Made by a program: the position numbers and the translations under genes. Positions 47,396 to 58,914 of a DNA stretch of 62,000 nucleotides are shown one piece after another; the first letter of the stretch is position 1; the number at the start of each line of letters is the position of its first letter. The DNA comes from Cristatella mucedo (Eukaryota > Bryozoa > Phylactolaemata > Cristatellidae). Below the pieces are notes generated by a model. That model saw nothing but the letters and a program-made list of their open reading frames with translations. It was not told the DNA's origin and ran no database searches. The stretch spans positions 3,077,501 to 3,139,500 of the forward strand of contig WPIO01000029.1 of NCBI GenBank assembly GCA_009760855.2, written 5' to 3'.

Positions 47396-50274
47396 CAGTT
47401 CCAGTCCACTCTCTGGTTTAGGAAAGGATGGTAATCGAGCAAATCTGGACCGTCCAACACAGCGTAGGAGCAAGGCACCATGCGTCATAGGAGTGCGATC
47501 GCACGAGCGGGTGAGTGCGATTGACGTCGGAAGGAAGCAGAGCGGCCTTGTCTACGGTCGCGACGACGCTCGACCAGCAGAAAACGGCATGAGCGTCCGA
47601 ACGGTCGCGCGATTGGCGCCGCGCGCGACCGACGGAACGCTCGCCGCTGAGTGATGCGGGCCCGAGCGAGCCGCTACTAAGCTTTGCTCCGAGAAATCGC
47701 GGCGGCGCTTTTCAGACGCATGCGCGGCTCAGCAATTGAATTCCTCCTCCGTCGATGGCGCCTCGGCAGCAGCAGCAGAGACATTTGAGTTCGCCTTCGA
47801 GTGTAATCCCTTCTCGATGAAAGACGCACTCGAGCGAGCACGTGCGCCCAGGAGTGATCGGGAGGGGGGAGCTCGGGGCGGGGCGGCGCCTGCAAAAGCG
47901 CTTACCGTATCAAGAACGCTCGTTTTAAAACTTGAGAAGGCACCTCATTAGCAAGCCACCGCCGAGTGTTCGGGTGTAGCAGCATCTAGCCGGCTTCGGG
48001 CCGAGAGCCATCCGCGTGCATTTCCGGTCTCGCACGAGGCGTCCGGCTTTTTAAGGTGAACAATTCTCGCTTGTGGGCCAGACGAGATACTAAGAGTTAG
48101 ACTGCCGACTCGGCAATTTAAGCTGAGTTGAAGAGCCGGAAAGTCTGGAAGACGCGGACCTTTGAACGCGAAGCGCGTGACGCAGAGGTGAGGGAACGAG
48201 CAAGTCCTCGCGAAAGTGAGTTCTCGACCTGGCTGCGAACATGTCACGTGACTAGCCACCCGGGAACTCCGCCGCCGCTGCTCTCTGCCAGGTTCGGTCG
48301 CTTTGTTGCTCAGCGTATTCGGACGGCGGACGTTTCAGTTCGAATTGTTCGTTCGACCCTCGAATTGCCTTTAATGGTCGAAATCCGTCGGCCTGCTTGA
48401 AGTCTAGAAAAGTCAGCACTCTTTCCGACGTGAAAAGATAGACGTCAGACGGAGAAAAGTAGGGGAAGCCGGAGACGCAGAGGCGACGGATTCGAAGCGG
48501 TCGACGCACAAAATTACCGCAATTACTCACTCAGCGCTCAGCAAACTTGTGAGCGCAACTGCTGCCTGCGACTCGTCGCCTGCTGCCCTTCGCGCGCGAT
48601 TCGTCGCCTGCTGCCCTTCGCGCGGCGCGGAGTCGACTGTCGCGCGACGTTCCAGGAAGTCAGCCCTAATGCGAGCGGCGTTTCAGCCGCGCGCGACGCC
48701 CCGGCGGCTGCGTCGCTCGCGCAGGCAGCGACGGCAGTTTCAAAGGCGCGTCAACTCTTACCCAGACGCGTCGCGTAGCGTCTCGGGTGTGCGTCTCAAG
48801 GAGACGGGGCGGGGTAGGACAATACAGCGGGACCGCGACAGCTTACGGCGAGCGTGGCGAACCGAGAGCTACGCGATCACAACGCCGGCCATGGCGGTGG
48901 CGGCCGATCCTGCGACCTGCGACGGGCGGACCTGAGGAGGTCTCGCGCCCACGGCCATCAGCCGGGTAGCATTGCCGTGGCACGAGCGCACCGGGCCTGA
49001 GTAAAGAGCCGACGCAAAACCGAGGGACTCGGCGAAAGCGAAACAAGGCCGCGCGGCCGGCGCTGACCCCTCGCTAATTGCACGTCGAGTCGAGCTCGCA
49101 TTCATTAGCTTGCCACAAAAGACGAGTCGGGCGCGAGCTCGCGTCCGCTTCTCTAGACCTCGACGAGGCTGAGCAGAGGCCGACGCCAGTCGGCGCTAGC
49201 GAGCCGCGGGGGCATTCTCGGGGCCCGCGAGTGCGCGTTCGCGGACGGCGTGCCGCGGGCAGCACCGGTCGCTCTCAAGTAGCGTCGAAGTGCGCTGCTC
49301 CAGCGGACGCTCGAGCGATGGCGGAGTCGCGGAGCGCGGTCTCTAGCGGAGAGTCGCAGAGCGCAGATACGTCCGCCCGCCCATCAGGCCGCGCGCTATC
49401 AGCTTCGCCTCTGCAGCGATTCGAGTGTATCCGAGCGATTGAGCGAGCGTATCTGAAGATGGCCACTAAAAGTAGGCCGGCTCTGCCTCGCTGGCGGCGC
49501 CGGCCGGGCCGAGCGCGTTATAAATACGGCGCCGGCGGCGGCTCCGGGCACTCTGGAGAGGCGGAGGCCAGCTCTGCGCGCGCTCGCGCTGCCCGGCCCC
49601 GGCGCTTCAATCTGGCGGACGACGCCGGCTAACGAGCCGGCCGTGCTGGGCGCGACGCAGGGTCGCGCTCAGCTTTCGGACGCCGCTGAGGCCGTCGCGG
49701 AGGGAGGCGTTCGATGAGGCGACGAGAGTGGCGCGGCACATCGGTCGGGGTCTTCGCTCAGCGTCGCGGCGCACTTGAGGCCGCCCGCGGGGCCGCAGTC
49801 GGGGCGCGACTGCCGGCGCGAGAGCGCGAGCTCGCAAAGACGCGGTCCCATCATGGAATGGCGCCTTGAGTGGTCGGCAGTTTCTTTCGAGATAGCGACG
49901 ATCGTCGGGACGGCTACGAGATCGGCGGAGGCTGCGCGACGAGATCGACCGCCGCCGCCGCCACCGCCGCTCGAAGCGCAGCGTGCCGATTCAGCTCAGC
50001 GCCGAGACTCGACGAGTGCACGCGCGACGCGACGGCCGCTGTTTTGAGTGGCCGGCAAGATCGACCGACCGCGCTGTGACCGCGACGGCGGAGACTCAAT
50101 GCCGCCTCAGCATCCCGACCGAGATTGGCCGCCGCCGCGGCCTCCTCGTTCCCGTCGACGGAGCCGCGGCGGCGGCGGCGGCCATCCTTGGATTCCGCAG
50201 GTGAGCAGCCGAACGCGCGCCGCCGAGCTGCGAGTGCGATTTCCTGGTCGTCGTCGTCTGCCCGGCGCACGTGT
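47396..50274. other. CpG-rich stretch (2.9 kb), no gene recognised
   Basis: A direct repeat of CGTCGCCTGCTGCCCTTCGC occurs at about 48570 and 48602. Many overlapping frames of 60-184 codons on both strands have Ala/Arg/Ser-rich content without motifs. No homeobox or hexapeptide is present in any of them. Confidence 0.5.
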
Positions 50275-50455
50275 GGTGAGCCGTGATGGCTGACACTAGG
50301 TAAGGCGGTTGCTTTCACGACCTCAGTCCCGAGGTCGTGGGTTCGATTCCTGCCGTTGGCGATCATTTATCGCCACTGCAAGCGGTGGTGATAACCGTAA
50401 AGGCTCTTCTGTCGCTATACAAAAAAGAGGCTGTTTAATCAGCTAGGATTTATTT
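50275..50455 (+). mobile_element. tRNA-derived SINE, family A (copy 6, best preserved)
   Basis: GTGAGCCGTGATGGCTGAC, ACTAGGTAAGGCGGTTGC (A box), CCGAGGTCGTGGGTTCGATTCC (split B box GGTTCGATTCC), CGCCACTGCAAGCGGTGG and AAAGGCTCTTCTGTCGC, ending with GAGGCTGTTTAATCAGCTAG and an AT tail. The head folds like a tRNA with an acceptor-like GCCG/TGGC pairing. Confidence 0.9.
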
Positions 50456-52479
50456 ATTTATAATTGCTATCGGTGGAGAAACGGCCTCACAGGACTTGAT
50501 AGGATGAGGAACCTCTTGCCATCGACGGTAGCCTTCCGACGGTCTTCGTCTTGCGACCGGTAGCTAGCGCTGGCTCCTCGTCGCAGGGTGTCGCAGCTGC
50601 CAGTCGATTACGCGCTAGCCGGCCGCGTGGTGACGTTAAGCCCTAGATGGCAGCGCTTACCGGTCGTCGTCATCGCTAGCTGAACGCCGGTTGTTCATAG
50701 TGACTGTTCTAATCAGCAGGACGTGCAAGATTCTGCTTGCACGCATGACAGTACCGTCAGAGAACGTGAAACTGGCTGGGGCAGGATAACTTCTTATGCA
50801 TAGTGCCGAAAAAACGTCCGTCCGTACTTGCAACGTCCAGCAGCCGATTACTCTGCCGAAATGGCGGCGAAGTTCGCCCCGGGCAGGAGGGGGGGCGAAC
50901 TCTAATGTCTTGCTTAATTTTCTGACCCACGTGAATGAGGATTGTCGGGGAGAGTGCCTTCGCATTCGAACCAGAAAAGATGCGCAAAGAGTTCGCAGCT
51001 AGCGCGACAGGGAAAGGGCGCGAAATCGGCCACACTCTGCTCAGTAGATGACCACGGCGAGGAACCGCTGAGAGCGATGCCCTGCAAGTGCGTCGTGTCT
51101 GCTCAGAGTCATCCAAGCCGGAGGATTTGTGACAAGCTTCCACGCTGAGCGCGAATCGCGCGCCATCGTCCTGCGTCACTTCGTCGGGCGGGTCGCGGAG
51201 CCACGGCGCGGCGAAGTTGCCTACAACTTGTAAGCTCCGACCGACCGACCGACTGCGGCAGCGACGGCGCCACTTCGCGACGCCCTTTTCGAAATGCTCG
51301 CGTAAACAACACGCCCGAAGCGCGTCGAGTGCCGCGTGATCCAAGAATTTATTGCACCGCTATCTGCCCGGCGGCTGCAGCGGCGGCGGCGGCGGCAGCT
51401 ATCGTTGTCCGGTAGCCGTCGCGGCTGCGGCGCCGCTGAGCTACGCCGCGCACTGCCGCCGCCGCCGCTTTATGGGACTCGTAGCGTCGCAACGGCGGGC
51501 GATTCGCGTCGGGCGCGATTAGCTACGAGGAAATGCCGAGTAGACAGGACGACGAGACCGTCTCCTACATGGCTGACGTGGCTGTCGTACGGTGAGGAAG
51601 CCCGGACTGGCGAGAGCGGTTACCGTGGCGGCAGCGGCACCGCTGGCTACGGAAGCGGTCGCACCTGGCGGCCGCGGCAGCAGCTGCAGAGGTGGCAGCG
51701 AGGGCCGCAGCGGCAGCAGAAGCGGCGACGGCAGCAACACGGGAGCAGCGGATCGCATAGATTTCGATGACTCCTACCGCGGCTCCCCGGCTCTGGGCAA
51801 CGGATGCTATCGGCAAGTATCGGGCCCAGCGAACGAGCGTTGCAGATGCTAAAAGCGTCTTTACGTCGGATGCCGCCGGATGTCGTCGCGCTGGCAAAAG
51901 GAGGCGCGGAACATCGAGGCGCTAGATCGATTGATCGCGAAATCGAGTGATCGATCGATCGCGAATGATCGCGCTTCGCCCGCGGCTTGAGCTTGTGCAG
52001 CGCCACTTCCTCTCGCCCTCCTCTCGCGCTGCCGATCTCCTGTGGCGGTCAGCAGCGTGCGCAGCGTCGGCGCGCGGCGCGCGGCGCCCCCACCCCACCC
52101 CGCTTTCAATCCCGGAAATGCTGCGTGCGGGCAGCGCAACCGACGAGACGGCAGTCGTAAGTTTACGGTGTGACTGACGAAGCAGCTGAGCGATTGCGCC
52201 GACGTCCGCAGGCCCTAATCCAGACGCCTACCACTTTCGTGCTTGCAGCAAGCGGTATGCTTGAAATCTCGCGGTAGATAAGCTATTACGTTAGTTAGCC
52301 GTTATCCATATCGCCTGAGCCAGGTGTGACTGCTGGGAGGGGGCGGGGTCCGTTGACGACTTGCGATGAGTGTCCGGCGTCGAAAGTCCGCTCGTTCGGA
52401 TGCGTTCAGACTCGCAGTCGCGACAATGCTGGCACCTCCTCGACGGCCCGATTCGAGTCCCATTCTCCGCCTCACATGC
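50456..52479. other. CpG-rich spacer, no gene recognised
   Basis: Overlapping frames on both strands (for example 50757-51344 minus, 195 codons) have no recognised motif. CGATCGATTGATCGCGAAATC-type repeats of GATCGA occur at about 51926-51972. Confidence 0.5.
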
Positions 52480-55400
52480 CAGCAATAATCGCAGTAATAA
52501 TCGCAGTAATAATCGCAGCTATAATCGCAGCTATAATCGCAGCAATAATCGCAGCTATAATCACAGCAATAATCGCAGCAATAATCGCAGTAATAATCGC
52601 AGCTATAATCGCAGTAATAATCGCAGCTATAATCGCAGCAATAATCGCAGCTATAATCACAGCAATAATTGCAGCAATAATCGCAGCAATAATCGCAGTA
52701 ATAATCGCAGCAATAATCGCAGTAATAATCGCAGCTATAATCGCAGCTATAATCGCAGTAATAATCGCAGCAATAATCGCAGTAATAATCGCAGCTATAA
52801 TCGCAGCTATAATCGCAGCTATAATCGCAGTAATAATCGCAGCAATAATCGCAGTAATAATCGCAGCTATAATCGCCGTAATAATCGCAGCAATAATCGC
52901 AGTAATAATCGCAGCTATAATCGCAGTAATAATCGCAGCTATAATCGCAGCTATAATCGCAGTAATAATCGCAGTAATAATCGCAGCTATAATCGCAGCT
53001 ATAATCGCAGCTATAATCGCAGCTATAATCGCAGCAATAATCGCAGCTATAATCGCAGCAATAATCGCAGTAATAATCGCAGTAATAATCGCAGCTATAA
53101 TCGCAGCTATAATCGCAGCTATAATCACAGCAATAATCGCAGCTATAATCGCAGCAATAATCGCAGCAATAATCGCAGCAATAATCGCAGCTATAATCGC
53201 AGTAATAATCGCAGCTATAATCGCGGTAATAATCGCAGCAATAATCGCAGTAATAATCGCAGCTATAATCGCCGTAATAATCGCAGCAATAATCGCAGAA
53301 ATAATCGCAGCAATAATCGCAGTAATAATCGCAGCAATAATCGCAGCTATAATCGCAGTAATAATCGCAGCTATAATCGCGGTAATAATCGCAGCAATAA
53401 TCGCAGCTATAATCGCAGCTATAATCGCAGCAATAATCGCAGTAATAATCGCAGTAATAATCGCAGCTATAATCGCAGTAATAATCGCAGCTATAATCGC
53501 AGCTATAATCGCAGCTATAATCACAGCAATAATCGCAGCTATAATCGCAGCAATAATCGCAGCAATAATCGCAGCAATAATCGCAGCTATAATCGCAGCA
53601 ATAATCGCAGCTATAATCGCGGTAATAATCGCAGCAATAATCGCAAAAATAATCGCAGCAATAATCGCAGTAATAATCGCAGCTATAATCGCAGTAATAA
53701 TCGCAGCTATAATCGCAGCAATAATCGCAGTAATAATCGCAGAAATAATCGCAGCAATAATCGCAGCTATAATCGCAGTAATAATCGCAGCTATAATCGC
53801 AGTAATAATCGCAGCTATAATCGCAGCTATAATCGCAGTAATAATCGCAGCTATAATCGCAGCTATAATCGCAGCTATAATCACAGCAATAATCGCAGCT
53901 ATAATCGCAGCAATAATCGCAGCAATAATCGCAGCAATAATCGCAGCTATAATCGCAGTAATAATCGCAGCTATAATCGCGGTAATAATCGCAGTAATAA
54001 TCGCAGCTATAATCGCAGCAATAATCGCAGCAATAATCGCAGTAATAATCGCAGCAATAATCGCAGTAATAATCGCAGCTATAATCGCAGCTATAATCGC
54101 AGTAATAATCGCAGCTATAATCGCAGTAATAATCGCAGCAATAATCGCAGCAATAATCGCAGCTATAATCGCAGTAATAATCGCAGCTATAATCGCAGTA
54201 ATAATCGCAGCAATAATCGCAGCTATAATCGCAGCAATAATCGCAGCTATAATCGCAGCAATAATCGCAGTAATAATCGCAGCTATAATCGCCGTAATAA
54301 TCGCAGCAATAATCGCAGCTATAATCGCAGCAATAATCGCAGCTATAATCGCAGCAATAATCGCAGTAATAATCGCAGCTATAATCGCAGCTATAATCGC
54401 AGTAATAATCGCGCTATAATCGCAGCTATAATCGCAGCTATAATCACAGCAATAATCGCAGCTATAATCGCAGCAATAATCGCAGCAATAATCGCAGCTA
54501 TAATCGCAGTAATAATCGCAGCTATAATCGCGGTAATAATCGCAGCAATAATCGCAGCAATAATCGCAGAAATAATCGCAGCAATAATCGCAGTAATAAT
54601 CGCAGCAATAATCGCAGCTATAATCGCAGTAATAATCGCAGCTATAATCGCGGTAATAATCGCAGCCTCGGTAATCAGTGGGCTTCACCTGCTCTGTGGT
54701 CTTCGGCCACAGCAGCTATGCTGATGTCTAGTGTCCTGATGGCTTGTTGGTGCCTGCCTGCCAAAGCTGACACATCAATAATCGCAGCAATAATCGCAGC
54801 TATAATCGCAGCAATAATCGCAGTAATAATCGCAGTAATAATCGCAGCTATAATCGCAGTAATAATCGCAGCTATAATCGCAGCTATAATCGCAGCTATA
54901 ATCACAGCAATAATCGCAGCAATAATCGCAGCAATAATCGCAGCAATAATCGCAGCAATAATCGCAGCTATAATCGCAGTAATAATCGCAGCTATAATCG
55001 CGGTAATAATCGCAGCAATAATCGCAGAAATAATCGCAGCAATAATCGCAGTAATAATCGCAGCTATAATCGCAGTAATAATCGCAGCTATAATCGCAGC
55101 AATAATCGCAGTAATAATCGCAGAAATAATCGCAGCAATAATCGCAGCTATAATCGCAGTAATAATCGCAGCTATAATCGCCGTAATAATCGCAGCAATA
55201 ATCGCAGCTATAATCGCAGCTATAATCGCAGCTATAATCACAGCAATAATCGCAGCTATAATCGCAGCAATAATCGCAGCAATAATCGCAGCAATAATCG
55301 CAGCAATAATCGCAGCAATAATCGCAGCTATAATCGCAGTAATAATCGCAGCTATAATCGCGGTAATAATCGCAGCAATAATCGCAGCTATAATCGCAGC

Positions 55401-55634
55401 AATAATCGCAGTAATAATCGCAGTAATAATCGCAGCTATAATCGCAGTAATAATCGCAGCTATAATTGCAGCAATAATCGCAGTAATAATCGCAGTAATA
55501 ATCGCAGCAATAATCGCAGCAAAAATCGCAGCTATAATCGCAGCAATAATCGCAGCTATAATCACAGCAATAATCGCAGCTATAATCACAGCATTAATCG
55601 CAGCTATAATCACAGCAATAATCGCAGCAATAAT
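52480..55634 (+). repeat. 12-bp satellite array (unit NNATAATCGCAG), about 250 units
   Basis: The unit is ATAATCGCAG plus two variable bases that are almost always CA, TA or CT. It runs from 52480 to 54664 and again from 54777 to 55634. Rare variants (TCACAG, CGCGGT, CGCCGT, CGCAGA) recur in the same order, so longer blocks were duplicated. A 2-base loss at about 54411 shifts the phase. Because 12 is a multiple of three, long frames stay open on both strands (Ala-Ile, Asn-Arg-Ser, Tyr-Asp-Cys repeats up to 784 codons). I do not regard these as genes. Confidence 0.97.
54665..54776 (+). other. Unique 112-bp island inside the satellite
   Basis: Starts CCTCGGTAATCAGTGGGC and ends CTGACACATC, with satellite on both sides. 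Contains a hairpin CTGTGG-TCTTCGG-CCACAG at about 54694-54712. It does not resemble the SINE or LINE families. Confidence 0.85.
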
Positions 55635-55727
55635 AGCTTCGGCGCTTTCGGCGGACCGTATGGCGTGCGTACTATGTCAGGGCAGCGATGGTCGCTAGCG
55701 CGAGCCGTTGCACGGCTTAGCGATACT

Positions 55728-55873
<146 letters not shown>

Positions 55874-56005
55874 CAGCTTCTCTTCTTCCTCCGTCGCTTC
55901 GTGCGTTCGCCGAGCTCTCAGCTTCCGCCGCCGCCGCCGGGAGCCGAGAGCTCGGCTCGCAGATTGATTTCCGGGTCGTTCGGAAGTCGCGACGGGCTAT
56001 TCCTC

Positions 56006-56077
56006 GCTGCTTCCACCCTGTAGATCCGAGTCTGTTTGCAATCGATACAGTCTCGCCTCTACCAGGGTTTAAGCTGC
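56006..56077 (+). ncRNA. mir-10: mir-10 family microRNA precursor
   Basis: The predicted mature 5p strand at 56015-56036 starts ACCCTGTAGATCCGA, the invariant part of mir-10, including the U between CCC and GUAG that separates mir-10 from mir-100. It ends GTCTGTT where the common form has ATTTGTT. The 3p arm at about 56047-56068 pairs with it: ACCCTG with CAGGGT, TAGA with TCTA (one bulged C), CGAG with CTCG and CTGT with ACAG, around a loop of about 11 bases. The lower stem adds GC-GCTT/AAGC-GC pairs, giving about 24 Watson-Crick pairs in a 72-base hairpin. In animals mir-10 is processed by Drosha and Dicer and represses targets post-transcriptionally, often Hox genes. It is on the same strand as Lox5, 19 kb downstream. 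mir-993, a protostome paralogue, is the alternative: the 3p arm has CTCGCCTCTACCAGG, somewhat like mir-993-3p. Confidence 0.92.
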
Positions 56078-57177
56078 TGCTGGGATGGAGCGTCGCCAGT
56101 TAGCGCTTTCGCAGCGGCGGAGAGCGCGCGCGTAAGCAGCGGCGGAGAGCGCTCTTGCGGTAGAGCTGCAACGCTAGGGGGAGCCGTGTCCGGACCGTTC
56201 GCTCGCCGGCTATTTACGTAGGCTGATAGACGGATGAGTCGCGACCGCAGTCCCGCCAGTTGCCCTCGTTGCGTCGTCTCGCATGCCCGCGCCCCGATTT
56301 TATTAGTGCTCAATCCATCAGGCCGCAATGTTTCGCTCCGCTCGTGGACGTACCGCCTTATTTTGCGTAGCCGACAGAAGCGGCGCTATTCTTCTTCCGC
56401 GAACGCATTGATGGTAAACGGAATCTTGAAGGTGGAAATAAAGGAAAAACTAGATAGACTCTTGCTTGAACTCGTTGCAGTCGAGACGGATACTGGAGCA
56501 ACATAACGCTGCAGGACATCCGAGCGACCGCGGCGACAGCGACGTCTCAACTGCGTACTATCTATGCGCGCGCGGTTTAATGCAGGAGCGAGAGACAGGC
56601 GAGGGACCCCTCGCGGAGACGACGAGGATAGGAAGACTAGAGCCGAGTGAGAGCGATGCGTACGAATGGCAGAGACCGGCTAGCTATTACTTATCTTAAT
56701 GTCAGATTAAATCCGAAATCGGGCGAAGGCTGTACCCGTCCAGAATGGTGTACGCGGAGAGTGCATGTGCAAATGGAGAGTGCGTGTGCACCGCCGGCTC
56801 TGCATTAATGTCTGCTCTGCGGAGAGCTGATGCCCGAGCTGCGGAGGTTCGAGAGGCAGACAGCCATCTTTATCGCTTAGTACCCGTTCGATAATTGCAC
56901 TCACGAACTCGCACGCGTTTCGCCGGCGGTCGGGGTTCTCTAGCCTCGTGCAGCCGCTGCAGCGGCCCCGTGCGTGTTCAACTACGGACGCCGGGCGACG
57001 ACGTCGGGCGGAATTCATAGAGATTTCAGCAGTTGTTAGCCAGCAACGGAATGAGGCAGTGAAGTGGCTCGACTTCTCTCAGAGCGGAAGGCGACTCTAA
57101 GCTTCCTCAAAATGTCTCGCTTTAGCAATCCTATATCTGAACTCAGGGTTGCTAGTGAGCGCTTCGGTTGTTATTAA
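56078..57177. other. No recognised feature downstream of mir-10
   Basis: GC-rich to mixed DNA; CAGCGGCGGAGAGCGC is repeated at about 56111 and 56136. No Hox4 exon or other gene recognised. Confidence 0.5.
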
Positions 57178-57262
57178 TATATATGTATAAATAAATATAT
57201 AAATATAAATATAAATATAAATATAAATATAAATATAAATATATATATTAATATATATTTGC
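57178..57262. repeat. (TAAATA)n AT-rich microsatellite
   Basis: AAATAT/ATAAAT hexamers flanked by TATATATTAATATAT. Confidence 0.95.
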
Positions 57263-57589
57263 TGGTAAACAATGGCTTGAATATCGGCAGAAGTTCAGGT
57301 AACGATCGTTATGTTTAGTTGTTCGTCTGAAATCACTCATGCATGAGTTTATCATTATTATCATGCTTGGTTTTTAACTGTTGCCAAGCTAAAAGCCTCA
57401 AGTTCTTGTACATTTTATTAGCAGGAAGCTAGGGCGCCAGGAGTAAGTAGGAAGCTTCGCGCCCCCAGTGGAGGAATGCTTGTACATTGCATCTTAAACC
57501 TGACGGGCCGCATTGGCCGGTTAAAACAAGTACAGGTCGACGGATCTGAATAGTCTCGCTTGTTTAAAGGCAGACGAGCACTACCGCTT

Positions 57590-57675
57590 CCGTTTCATCA
57601 AGCAGGGACTCTCCTGACTGACAGCACGTCACCTGATTTGCCGATTTAAAAAACAAACTCAAACCTATCTTTTCC
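57590..57675 (+). pseudogene. Short older LINE fragment (RT ORF C-terminus)
   Basis: One plus frame reads LTDSTSPDLPIFKKQTQTYLF, matching LPTCVRTSPDLTTFKKNLKTHLF of the L2-type copies. It is followed at once by the next, younger copy, so two insertions abut. Confidence 0.7.
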
Positions 57676-57679
57676 TTGA

Positions 57680-58540
57680 AGCAATTTTCTCCATCTGATT
57701 GAACTAACTTTCTAGTTATGGGCAAATCAAGTGCGATTCAGAAATTGAAAAGAATGACGCTCAGAATCGGCTCTGCCAGTGCATCTCCTGTTGAATCAGC
57801 TCGAAATCTAGGTGTCATGTTTCAAAGTGACCTGTCGTTGGACGACCACATCAGGTCCACAGTCAAGACTGCCTGCATGCAGCTAAATAACATTGCTCAA
57901 ATTCGGGCTTGTTTAGATAAGGATACCACGTCTAAGGTGGTCTATGCATTCGTGACATCCCGTCTCGACTCCTGTAACTCACTGCTCGCTGGCCTACCGG
58001 CGTGTGCAATCAGGCAATTACAGCTGGTGCAAAACTCCGCAGCTAGGCTTGTCTGTCGTGAGCGTCGCAGTTGCCACATCACACCACTTCTCGCCGACCT
58101 GCACTGGCTACCAGTCAAGCAACGGATTGACTTCAAGGTTTTGTCGCTCACTTTTAGGTCACTTCATTCTTTGGCTCAAGCCTATCTCTCAGATATACTC
58201 CCCTATCAGGCCAAGCATCGTACCACCCGCTTTTCGGAATCCAACAGTCTAGAAATACCTCGTACAAACCTCAAACCCTCTGGAGACCGTGCATTTAGTT
58301 CGTATGCTCCCAAAGCCTGGAACTCACTCCCGACTTGCGTCAGAACATCCCCTGACTTGACCACATTTAAAAAGAACTTAAACACACCTATTTAGGACAG
58401 CATTTAGTGGGTCCCTGTGATTCGTTCTTGATGTGCTTATGTGTGCTGACACTGTGCATGCTGCCACTAACCACACTTGCATGCTGACCGTGTGCATGTC
58501 ACCCTAACCATGTTATTCATGTTGTTTATCAAGTGGTTGT
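57680..58540 (+). pseudogene. L2-type LINE copy, 5' truncated, lacking the tail hairpin
   Basis: An open frame of 225 codons (57718-58395) covers the region after the RT catalytic site: RIGSASASPVESARNLGVMF, DDHIRSTVKTA, CAIRQLQLVQNSAARLVCRE and FSSYAPKAWNSLPTCV. A small deletion near 58380 changes the frame just before the end (KKNLNTPI instead of KKNLKTHLF). The 3' UTR can be followed to GTTGTTTATCAAG (about 58534), where the usual hairpin and (ATT)n are missing and a SINE follows. Confidence 0.92.
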
Positions 58541-58660
58541 TATGATTATTAGCAGCTACCAACCGGCTTGAAGCGGGCAATGCGGAATTGCCTATTGCTG
58601 GTATCGAACCCGAGACCTGGTCCATAAAGTTCGGGAATCTTATGCCTGGGGTAACACCCA
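58541..58660 (-). mobile_element. tRNA-derived SINE, family A-like (copy 7)
   Basis: Minus strand: CCAGGCATAAGATTCCCG, GACCAGGTCTCGGGTTCGAT (B box GGTTCGATACC), GCAATTCCGCATTGCCCGC and AAGCCGGTTGGTAGC. The paired body segment is like family A but diverged. It sits at the truncated 3' edge of the LINE copy. Confidence 0.72.
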
Positions 58661-58914
58661 GGATCCCTATGCCGGTCTCTACCCGATGCAAAACGGACTC
58701 AAGCAGTCTGGGCGCTGGTAAGCACCAACCAACTGACAGCTGCCGCTACGGTCTGCCTAGGTTATTGGCTATTATAATTCGTGCTTGAGTTCATTACTAC
58801 CTCGAGTCGTGCGCCTCCACCCTTACCTCAGCCGCCAGCCTCGATGTCAGTGGCTAAGCGGATGAAGAGAGTAGCTTACGTCCGCTTCGGGAGATAAGAA
58901 CGCTTCCACACCCG
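58661..58914. other. No recognised feature
   Basis: Unique DNA between two SINEs; ends with poly-G at 58913-58922. Confidence 0.5.

Noticed and set aside
50275-50365. Possible genuine tRNA gene
   Set aside because: It has A and B boxes, but is joined to a body and tail shared by seven other copies in the window, so it is the head of a SINE.
52326-55698. Open frames of up to 784 codons on both strands in the satellite (Ala-Ile, Asn-Arg-Ser or Asp-Tyr-Cys repeats)
   Set aside because: They stay open because the unit is 12 bp and lacks stops in these frames. They are open on both strands at once, with no flanking domain or splice context.
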